A stretch of 64,000 bases of DNA from Thauera aromatica_A (lineage in GTDB: Bacteria; Pseudomonadota; Gammaproteobacteria; Burkholderiales; Rhodocyclaceae), in assembly GCF_023093595.1 (NCBI RefSeq), contig NZ_JALLIK010000101.1, positions 1 through 64,000 on the forward strand, given 5' to 3'. The position numbers and the translations under genes were made by a program. This document shows positions 43,626-50,750 of the stretch, one piece after another. How positions within the stretch are numbered: position 1 is the stretch's first letter; every line of letters starts with the position of its first letter. The notes under the pieces were generated by a model. That model was not told where the DNA came from. It was given only the letters and a program-made list of their open reading frames with translations, and ran no database searches.

Positions 43626-45755
43626 CTACCGGGGGGCGGGGTAGGTGCGCAGGACGGTGATGATGGTCTGTGCGGCGGCGTCGAGTACGTCCTCATCGAT
43701 CACCAGGGGCGGGGCGAGGCGGACCACGTTGCCATTGGTGTCGCGGGTGGCGATGCCGGCGCTGAGCAGGCGTCCGGCGACTTCGCCGGCCTCGGCGAAT
43801 GCCGGGTCGAGGGCGACGCCGACAAGCAGGCCGCGGCCCCGGATCTCGCGCACACCGGGAAGCTTCGCCTGGCGCAGTTGCGCGACCAGCTTCGTCCCGA
43901 GGTGCTCGGCGTGTTCCCAGGGGCGGGTCTCGGCGAGCAGGGCCAGGACTTCGGTGCCGACCGCGGCGGCCAGCGGGTTGCCGCCGAAGGTGGAGCCGTG
44001 GTCGCCGGGGCGGAACACGTCCATCACCGCGCGATCGGCGAGGAAGGCGGAAACCGGCAGCAGGCCGCCGCCGAGCGCCTTGCCCAGGATCAGGCCGTCC
44101 GGGCGCACGCCTTCATGCTCGCAGGCGAGCAGGCGGCCGGTGCGGCCGAGCCCGGTCTGCACTTCGTCGGCGATCAGCAGCACGCGGTGGCGGCGGCAGA
44201 TCTCCGCGCAGTGCGACAGGTAGCCCGGAGGCGGAACGATGATGCCGCCTTCGCCCTGGATCGGCTCGACCAGGAAGGCCGCGGTTTCGGGCGTGATCGC
44301 GGCTTCGAGGGCGTCGGCATCGCCGAAGGGCACGCGCTCGAGCCCGGCGGGGAAGGGGCCGAAGCCGGCACGGTAACGGGCGTTGGAGGACAGGCCGACG
44401 ATCGCGATCGAGCGCCCGTGGAAGTTGCCCTCGCAGGCGATGATCCGCGCGCGTTCGGGGGCGATGCCCTTCACTTCATGGCCCCATTTGCGCGCCGCCT
44501 TGAGCGCGGTTTCCACCGCTTCCAGTCCGGTATTGACCGGCAGCGCACGCTCGAAGCCGAAGGTGGTGCACAGGCGCTCGAGAAAGACCGGCAGGCGGTC
44601 GCTGAAAAAAGCGCGCGAGGTCAGCGCCAGGCGCTGTGCCTGGCTGACGAGCGCGCCCACCAGGCGCGGGTGGCTGTGGCCGAAGCTCACTGCCGAATAG
44701 GCACTCATCATGTCGAGGTAGCGCCGACCGTCGACGTCCCACAGCCAGACGCCCTCGCCGCGCTGGAACACCGCCGGCAGCGGGGCGTAGTTGGCCGCGC
44801 CGTAGCAGCTTTCCCTCGCCTGCAGGCTGGCGCTGTCGGGGCCGAGGGCGGCCGCGGCGAGTTCCGCGACCCACTGCGCGCCGTGTCGCCCGGGATCGAG
44901 GTCGGGGCGGTATTCGACGATTTCCAGCCCGACCAGGTCGGGACAGCTGCGCAGGCGCATCAACGCTTCGGCGAGGACGTGCGGGTCGAGGCCGCCGGCC
45001 TCCGGGCAGGTCACTGCGGGGAAGGCCTGCGGATCGAGGGCGTCGAGGTCGAGGCTGAGCCCGAAGCCGGCTTCGGTATCGGCGCGGGCGATCGCCATCG
45101 CCTCGACGAATACCGCGGCGAGGCCGCGGCGTTCGATCTCGCTCATCTCGAACACGCGCACGCCCAGGCGGGCCAGCAGGGCCTGCTCTTCCGGCTCCCA
45201 GGCGCGCGCGCCGATGATGCAGGTGCGCGCCGGGTCGAGCGCCGGTCCGGGGATCGCGGTGAGGGCGGGGTGGCCGGTGCCGAGCAGGGCGGCCAGGGGC
45301 ATGCCGTGGATGTTGCCCGAATGGGTGCTGTGTTCGGTGTGGCTGTCGAGATGGGCATCGATCCAGATCAGTCCGGGGGCGCGCCCGCATCGCCGCCCGA
45401 GTCCGCGCCAGGTGCCGGTGGCGATCGCATGGTCGCCGCCGAGCACGAGCGGGAAACGGCCGGCGGGCAAGGCGACGAGGCAGTCGGCGAGGCGGCGCGC
45501 GAACTCGGCGCAGGCCTCGATCCGGGCGTTCATGCCGGCCGCTGGCGAGGACGGCGGCAGCGGATGCAGGGGCTCGAGCCATTCGGTGGCGATCCCGATC
45601 GCATTGAGGCGCTGGGCCACGGCAGCGTGGCGCAGCGCTTCCGGCCCGCCCGCAGGGCCGGCATGTGGCGCGCCGAGCGCCGAGGCGGCGCCAAGAATCG
45701 CTACGGTTGAATGCGGAGAGCGTAGTTCGGCTGGGTCGTTCCGGGCTGTCGTCAT
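43626..45755 (-). CDS. arginase-ornithine aminotransferase fusion protein
   Basis: A single 709-residue chain with two complete enzymes. Residues about 15-300 form an arginase: LGGDHA with H109, WIDAHLD with D133, H135 and D137, SGNIHGMP with H150, and SLDLDALDP with D236 and D238 supply the binuclear manganese site and the catalytic His. Residues about 317-709 form a PLP ornithine aminotransferase: YGAANYAPLPAVFQRGEGVW, LPVNTGLEAVETALKAARKW, ADEVQTGLGRTG with D530, and LILGKALGGG with the PLP lysine K559. The linker is only about 15 residues. Predicted flow: arginine to ornithine plus urea, then ornithine plus 2-oxoglutarate to glutamate semialdehyde plus glutamate. A strong GGGAGGTG precedes the ATG. 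It is cytosolic, located between ubiB and a symporter gene. Subunit order and channelling are unknown. Confidence 0.9.
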   Translation of the reverse strand: MTTARNDPAELRSPHSTVAILGAASALGAPHAGPAGGPEALRHAAVAQRLNAIGIATEWLEPLHPLPPSSPAAGMNARIEACAEFARRLADCLVALPAGRFPLVLGGDHAIATGTWRGLGRRCGRAPGLIWIDAHLDSHTEHSTHSGNIHGMPLAALLGTGHPALTAIPGPALDPARTCIIGARAWEPEEQALLARLGVRVFEMSEIERRGLAAVFVEAMAIARADTEAGFGLSLDLDALDPQAFPAVTCPEAGGLDPHVLAEALMRLRSCPDLVGLEIVEYRPDLDPGRHGAQWVAELAAAALGPDSASLQARESCYGAANYAPLPAVFQRGEGVWLWDVDGRRYLDMMSAYSAVSFGHSHPRLVGALVSQAQRLALTSRAFFSDRLPVFLERLCTTFGFERALPVNTGLEAVETALKAARKWGHEVKGIAPERARIIACEGNFHGRSIAIVGLSSNARYRAGFGPFPAGLERVPFGDADALEAAITPETAAFLVEPIQGEGGIIVPPPGYLSHCAEICRRHRVLLIADEVQTGLGRTGRLLACEHEGVRPDGLILGKALGGGLLPVSAFLADRAVMDVFRPGDHGSTFGGNPLAAAVGTEVLALLAETRPWEHAEHLGTKLVAQLRQAKLPGVREIRGRGLLVGVALDPAFAEAGEVAGRLLSAGIATRDTNGNVVRLAPPLVIDEDVLDAAAQTIITVLRTYPAPR

Positions 45756-45868
45756 CGCACACCTCCCAATTCGATACAGGTGTCGTCGGGGATGGCCGAA
45801 GCTTTAGTCGATTGGATTGAGGCGGGCGGGAATCGTTCAGCCGCCGCGGGCCGGGTTCAGCCGCGGGG

Positions 45869-47398
45869 TCAGCCGAACAGGCGATAGAGCTCGAGGGCGA
45901 GCACGGCGGTGGCGGCGGCGCCAACGAGGGCGAGCAGCCAGCCCTGCTGGCGCTGGCCGGCGGCGAGCTGGTCGAGGCGCTGCTGCTGGGCGGCCTGCTG
46001 GCGGGGGGCGTCGGCCAGAGCCTGGTGCACCAGGCGCGGCAGCTGCGGCAGGGTGCCGGCCCAGGCCGGCGCTTCCTCCTTGACGCCACGCAGCAGTGCG
46101 CGCCAGCCGATCTGCTCGTCCATCCAGCGCTCGAGGAAGGGCTTGGCCGTCTTCCACAGGTCGAGCTCGGGGTCGAGCTGGCGGCCCAGGCCCTCGATGT
46201 TGAGCAAGGTCTTCTGCAACAGCACGAGCTGGGGCTGCACTTCCATCTCGAAGCGGCGGGCGGTCTGGAACAGGCGCAGCAGGGTCTTGCCGAAGGAGAT
46301 GTCCTTCAGCGGCTTGTCGAAGATCGGCTCGCACACGGTGCGGATCGCGGCCTCGAACTCGTCGACGCGGGTCTTCGCCGGCACCCAGCCGGCCTCGATG
46401 TGGGCGAGCGCGACGCGGCGGTAGTCGCGCTGGAAGAAGGCGAGGAAGTTCTGCGCGAGGTAGCTCTTGTCCACCTCGTTGAGCGTGCCCATGATGCCGA
46501 AGTCGAGCGCGATATAACGCCCGTCCTGGTGCACGAAGATGTTGCCCGGATGCATGTCGGCGTGGAAGAAGCCGTCGCGGAACACCTGGGTGAAGAAGAT
46601 CTCCACTCCCGCACGCGACAGCGCTTTCAGATCGGTACCCTGGGCGAGCAGGGCCGGAGTCTGCGAGATCGGCACGCCGTGCATGCGCTCCATCACCATG
46701 ACCTTGCGCCCGCACCAGTCCCAATACACTTCGGGCACGATCAGCAGCGCGGAGTCCTTGAAGTTGCGCCGCAGCTGCGAGCAGTTGGCGGCCTCGCGCA
46801 TCAGGTCGAGTTCGTCGTGCAGGTACTTGCTGAATTCGGCGACCACTTCGCGCGGCTTCAGCCGCCGCCCTTCGGGCCAGATCTTCTCCAGCAGCAGGGC
46901 GGCGGCGTCGAGCAGGGCGAGGTCGTGCTCGATGACGCGCTCGATGCCCGGGCGCAGCACTTTCACCGCGACTTCGGTGCCGTCGGGCAGGCGGGCAAAG
47001 TGCACCTGGGCGACCGAGGCCGAAGCCACCGGAGTGCGCTCGAAATCGTCGAAGACCGCGTCGATCGGCTTGCCGTAGAAGCCTTCGAGCACGGCGAGCG
47101 CCTGCTCGGAGGGGAAGGGCGGCACCCGGTCCTGGAGCAGCGCCAGTTCGTCGGCGAGGTCGGTCGGCAGCAGGTCGCGCCGGGTCGACAGCATCTGGCC
47201 GAACTTGACGAAGATCGGTCCGAGCGACTCCAGCGCGCGGCGCAGGCGCACCGCGCGCGGCTCCGAAAAGCCGCGCCAGAAATAGACCAGGTGCCAGATG
47301 CGCGCCAGCCGGCCGCTGGCGTCGGCATCGAGCACCATGCGGTCGAGGCCGAAACGCAGACTGACGGAAACGATCTTGGCGAGGCGGAAGAGGCGCAC
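45869..47398 (-). CDS. ubiB: ubiquinone biosynthesis kinase-like protein UbiB
   Basis: A 509-residue inner-membrane-associated ABC1/ADCK atypical kinase required for ubiquinone synthesis. The ADCK signature FVKFGQMLSTRRDLLP (the KxGQ motif) is near residue 64; VAVKVLRPGIE holds the ATP-site lysine; HADMHPGNIF and ALDFGIMG are the catalytic and metal motifs. Two hydrophobic segments at the C-terminus (LLALVGAAATAVLALELYRL) are membrane anchors. It is divergent from argS and lies 113 bases upstream of the arginase fusion gene. In a facultative anaerobe it would serve both aerobic and UbiTUV-dependent synthesis. Confidence 0.94.
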   Translation of the reverse strand: MRLFRLAKIVSVSLRFGLDRMVLDADASGRLARIWHLVYFWRGFSEPRAVRLRRALESLGPIFVKFGQMLSTRRDLLPTDLADELALLQDRVPPFPSEQALAVLEGFYGKPIDAVFDDFERTPVASASVAQVHFARLPDGTEVAVKVLRPGIERVIEHDLALLDAAALLLEKIWPEGRRLKPREVVAEFSKYLHDELDLMREAANCSQLRRNFKDSALLIVPEVYWDWCGRKVMVMERMHGVPISQTPALLAQGTDLKALSRAGVEIFFTQVFRDGFFHADMHPGNIFVHQDGRYIALDFGIMGTLNEVDKSYLAQNFLAFFQRDYRRVALAHIEAGWVPAKTRVDEFEAAIRTVCEPIFDKPLKDISFGKTLLRLFQTARRFEMEVQPQLVLLQKTLLNIEGLGRQLDPELDLWKTAKPFLERWMDEQIGWRALLRGVKEEAPAWAGTLPQLPRLVHQALADAPRQQAAQQQRLDQLAAGQRQQGWLLALVGAAATAVLALELYRLFG

Positions 47399-47499
47399 GG
47401 TGCGATGCCGGACGGGGAAAGGGCGGACTTTAGCCGGAAGGCGGACGCGAGGAAAGATCGTGACCGCCTTTGCGCCGCGGCGAGGGCGGGGCGATCCGT

Positions 47500-47505
47500 T
47501 ATAAT
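47500..47505 (+). promoter_or_regulatory. perfect -10 hexamer upstream of argS
   Basis: TATAAT is 28 bases before the argS ATG at 47534, placing the transcript start near 47512. No good -35 is found at 16-18 bases. The divergent ubiB start is 102 bases away. Confidence 0.5.
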
Positions 47506-47533
47506 TGCCCGTTTAGATTCCATGCCGAGTGCC

Positions 47534-49297
47534 ATGAGCGCCGATCCGAAAGTCCATCTCGCCGACCTGTTGCGTACCGCGCTCAGAAGCGTCGCCCCCG
47601 ACCACGCCGATATCAGCATCCTGCTGGAACGCCCGAAACAGGCGGGCCATGGCGATTTTGCCGCCAACCTCGCGCTGCAACTGGCGAAGCCGCTCAAGCG
47701 CAGCCCGCGTGAACTCGCCGCACTGCTGCTGGCGGAGCTGCCCGCCTCGAAGCTGGTGGCGAAGGTGGACGTGGCCGGTGCCGGCTTCATCAACTTCACT
47801 CTTGCGGCCGACGCCAAGACGGCGGTGATCCGGGAGGTGCTGGCCAAGGGCGCCGATTTCGGCCGCGGCGCGAGCAAGAACGTGAAGGTGCAGGTCGAAT
47901 TCGTCTCCGCCAACCCGACCGGTCCGCTGCACGTCGGCCACGGCCGCGGCGCGGCCTACGGCGCCTCGCTCGCCGACGTGCTCGCCTTCGCCGGGTACGA
48001 CGTCACCCGCGAGTACTACGTGAACGACGCCGGCCGCCAGATGGACATCCTGGCGTTGTCGACCTGGCTGCGCTACCTCGCCTTTTTCGGCGCCGAGATT
48101 CCCTTCCCGCCCAACGCCTACCAGGGCGACTACGTCATCGACATGGGGCGCGAGATGCGCGACGCGCACCAGGATCGCTTCGCCCGGGTCACCCGCGAGC
48201 AGGTGCTGGCCGGCACGCCGGGCTTGCCGGCGGCCGAGCGCAGGGACGACGAGGCCAAGGCACAGCGCGAGGAACACCTCGACGCCCTCATCGCCAACGC
48301 CAAGCGCCTGCTCGGCGAGGACTATCCCTTCGTGCACGGCTTCGCCCTCAACGAGCAGCTCGGCGACGGTCGCGACGACCTGCAGGAATTCGGCGTGCGC
48401 TTCGACAAGTGGTTCTCGGAGCAGAGCCTGTTCGACACCGGGCTGGTCGAGCGCGCGGTGACCCAGCTCGAGAAGGCCGGCCACATCTACCTGCAGGACG
48501 GGGCGAAGTGGTTCCGATCGACGGCCTTCGGCGACGAGAAGGACCGCGTCGTGCAGCGCGAGAACGGCCTCTACACCTACTTCGCCTCCGATATCGCCTA
48601 CCACCTCAACAAGTACGAGCGCGGCTTCGACCGCATCATCGACATCTGGGGCGCCGACCACCACGGCTACATCCCGCGGGTGAAGGGGGCGATCGCCGCG
48701 CTCGGTCTGGCGCCGGAAAAACTCGAGGTGGCGCTGGTGCAGTTCGCCGTGCTGTACCGCAACGGGCAGAAGACTTCGATGTCGACGCGCTCGGGCGAGT
48801 TCGTCACCCTGCGCGAGCTGCGCCGCGAAGTCGGCAACGACGCCTGCCGTTTCTTCTACGTCCTGCGCAAGTCCGACCAGCACCTCGACTTCGACCTCGA
48901 CCTGGCCAAGAGCCAGAGCAACGAAAACCCGGTGTACTACGTGCAGTACGCTCATGCCCGGGTGTGCTCGGTGCTCGCCCAGTGGGGCGGCGAAGCGGCC
49001 GGACTCGCCGCCGCCGACCTGGGCCTGCTGCAGCACGAGCGCGAGCTGGCGCTGTGCGCCCGCCTGGCGAGCTTCCCCGAGTTGGTGCAGAACGCCGCCG
49101 CCGACTACGCGCCGCACCAGATCGCGTTCTACCTGAAAGATCTCGCCGCCGATTTCCATGGCTGGTACAACGCCGAGCGCATGCTGGTCGAGGACGAGGC
49201 GCTCAAGTGCGCCCGTCTCGCTCTTGCCGCCGCGGTGCGCCGGGTGCTGGCGACGGGGTTGATGCTGCTCGGCGTGTCGGCGCCGGAGGCGATGTGA
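47534..49297 (+). CDS. argS: arginyl-tRNA synthetase
   Basis: A 587-residue class I aminoacyl-tRNA synthetase. The HIGH motif appears as SANPTGPLHVGHGRGAAYG near residue 125; IWGADHHGYIPRVKGA, NGQKTSMSTRSGEFVTLREL (the KMSKS equivalent) and a DALR anticodon-binding C-terminal domain are intact. The N-terminal ArgS additional domain covers about 1-95. ATG at 47534 (MSADPKVHL) is preferred; an in-frame ATG at 47522 is possible with a very short leader. It is followed by the SPOR-domain gene after 16 bases and then dsbA, a conserved betaproteobacterial order. Confidence 0.95.
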   Translation: MSADPKVHLADLLRTALRSVAPDHADISILLERPKQAGHGDFAANLALQLAKPLKRSPRELAALLLAELPASKLVAKVDVAGAGFINFTLAADAKTAVIREVLAKGADFGRGASKNVKVQVEFVSANPTGPLHVGHGRGAAYGASLADVLAFAGYDVTREYYVNDAGRQMDILALSTWLRYLAFFGAEIPFPPNAYQGDYVIDMGREMRDAHQDRFARVTREQVLAGTPGLPAAERRDDEAKAQREEHLDALIANAKRLLGEDYPFVHGFALNEQLGDGRDDLQEFGVRFDKWFSEQSLFDTGLVERAVTQLEKAGHIYLQDGAKWFRSTAFGDEKDRVVQRENGLYTYFASDIAYHLNKYERGFDRIIDIWGADHHGYIPRVKGAIAALGLAPEKLEVALVQFAVLYRNGQKTSMSTRSGEFVTLRELRREVGNDACRFFYVLRKSDQHLDFDLDLAKSQSNENPVYYVQYAHARVCSVLAQWGGEAAGLAAADLGLLQHERELALCARLASFPELVQNAAADYAPHQIAFYLKDLAADFHGWYNAERMLVEDEALKCARLALAAAVRRVLATGLMLLGVSAPEAM

Positions 49298-49313
49298 GCG
49301 ACGGAGGTCGGCC

Positions 49314-49919
49314 GTGAGTCGAGAGCGCAAACCGGTCCGCAGGCCCGCCCGCAAGCCGTCGGGCAGTGCGGGCAGCACCCTGGTCGGGATCTTCATCGGG
49401 CTGGTGTTCGGCGCCCTGATCGCGGCCGGTGCCGCGTGGTATTTCACCCGCTCCAACCCCTTCCAGCCGGCCCCGGCGGTGCCGCGTGTGCAGGCTCCGG
49501 CCGAGGGGCCGGCGGATCTGCCGGGCAAACCGGGCGATCAGCCGGTGGTGAAGCAGGATTTCGAGTTCTACCGCATCCTGCCCCAGGGCGAGAACGTACC
49601 GCCATCGACTCCGGGCGCTCAGCCTCCGGCCAAGGCCGGGACTCCGGTCGCGCCGGTGGAGGAGGCGGTGCCGCAGCCGGTCGAGCGTCTGTACCTGCAG
49701 GTCGGCGCCTTCGAGAACCCGAGCGAGGCCGACAATCTCAAGGCGCGCCTGGCCCTGTCGGGCATCCAGGCCAGTGCCCAGCGCACGCAACTGGCCGATG
49801 GCCGGGTCGTGCACCGGGTGCGGATCGGCCCGTTCGCCCGTCCCGAGGACATGAATCCGATGCGCGCGCGCCTGGCCGAGGCCGGGTTCACCGCTTCGGT
49901 CAGCCGCGGCGCGCCCTGA
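49314..49919 (+). CDS. SPOR domain-containing inner-membrane protein
   Basis: A 201-residue protein with a basic cytoplasmic N-terminus, one TM segment (about 23-44), a Pro-rich periplasmic linker and a C-terminal SPOR domain (about 125-198, with LYLQVGAFENPSEADNLKARL). SPOR domains bind denuded peptidoglycan at the septum; this resembles FtsN-like proteins by layout, but lacks the essential FtsN helices I can recognise. The start is GTG at 49314 with GGAGG nine bases upstream. Co-transcribed with argS and likely dsbA. Confidence 0.85.
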   Translation: MSRERKPVRRPARKPSGSAGSTLVGIFIGLVFGALIAAGAAWYFTRSNPFQPAPAVPRVQAPAEGPADLPGKPGDQPVVKQDFEFYRILPQGENVPPSTPGAQPPAKAGTPVAPVEEAVPQPVERLYLQVGAFENPSEADNLKARLALSGIQASAQRTQLADGRVVHRVRIGPFARPEDMNPMRARLAEAGFTASVSRGAP

Positions 49920-49988
49920 GCCGGCCTGCGCGGGGAACGCTTCGCGCTGCGACGCATCTCATCCAGTCCATTCCCAACGGAGTCTTAC

Positions 49989-50621
49989 ATGAACCGCCGT
50001 GATGCCCTCAAGCTGGCCACGCTGGCCCTGATCCTGCCGTCCGCATCGGTAGCCTGGGCGAAGGATGCGTTTACGGTATTGAACCCGCCGCAAAAGAGCG
50101 ACGATCCGTCGAAGATCGAGATCATCGAGTTCTTCCACTACGGCTGCCCGCATTGCCGCGACTTCGACCCCCTGGTCGCCGTCTGGAAAAAGAAGCTGCC
50201 GGCCGACGTCGCTTTCCGCCATGTTCCGGCGATCTGGAACAACGCCCAGCTGAGCGGGCTCGCCCGCCTGTATTACGCCGCCGAAGTGTCGGGGACGCTC
50301 GATGCCTTGCATGCCGGCATCTTCGGCGCGGTGCAAGATGACAAGCGCCCGCTGTATACCGAGGAGCAGGTGCGTGAATGGGTCGAGGGCAAGGTCGCCG
50401 ATCCGGCGAAGTTCATCGAAACCTACAAGTCCTTCGGTGTCGGCTCGATGGTGCAGCGCGCCGACCAGCTCGCACGGGCGATGAAGATCCAGGGCGTGCC
50501 GACGATCGTCGTCGACGGCAAGTACGTCACCTCCGCATCGCTGACCGGCAGCCATGAAAGCACCCTGAAAGTCACCGACGAGCTGATCGCCCGGGTGCGC
50601 GCCGAGCGCGGCGCGAAATAA
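49989..50621 (+). CDS. dsbA: thiol:disulfide interchange protein DsbA
   Basis: A 210-residue periplasmic oxidase that introduces disulfides into exported proteins. A signal peptide (about 1-24, ending SVAWA) is followed by a thioredoxin fold with FHYGCPHCRDF as the active site and GVPTIVVDGKYV with the cis-Pro. CGGAG lies before the ATG. It is third in the argS-SPOR-dsbA run. DsbB is not in the window. A terminator hairpin with six T follows about 80 bases after the stop. Confidence 0.93.
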   Translation: MNRRDALKLATLALILPSASVAWAKDAFTVLNPPQKSDDPSKIEIIEFFHYGCPHCRDFDPLVAVWKKKLPADVAFRHVPAIWNNAQLSGLARLYYAAEVSGTLDALHAGIFGAVQDDKRPLYTEEQVREWVEGKVADPAKFIETYKSFGVGSMVQRADQLARAMKIQGVPTIVVDGKYVTSASLTGSHESTLKVTDELIARVRAERGAK

Positions 50622-50702
50622 GCCGAAACAGCCGAAACCCGCGGTTCGCGCCGCACCGGCGGCCGGAGGACTGCGGCCGTAGGCGCCCGAGCCTGCTTGA
50701 AA

Positions 50703-50730
50703 CCGCCGCACCGGCAAGGGCGGCTTTTTT
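50703..50730 (+). terminator. rho-independent terminator after dsbA
   Basis: Stem CCGCC (50703-50707) pairs with GGCGG (50719-50723) across an 11-base loop and is followed by C and six T. The complementary strand also has AAA before and TTT after the stem, so it may act in both directions for the convergent TRAP permease gene. Confidence 0.65.
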
Positions 50731-50750
50731 CCGCGCCGTGCCGTCCCGGT

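Noticed and set aside
46025..47533. Upstream extension of the argS frame opposite ubiB
   Set aside because: Argininyl-tRNA synthetase begins at 47534; the extension is antisense to ubiB and a TATAAT lies just before the true start.
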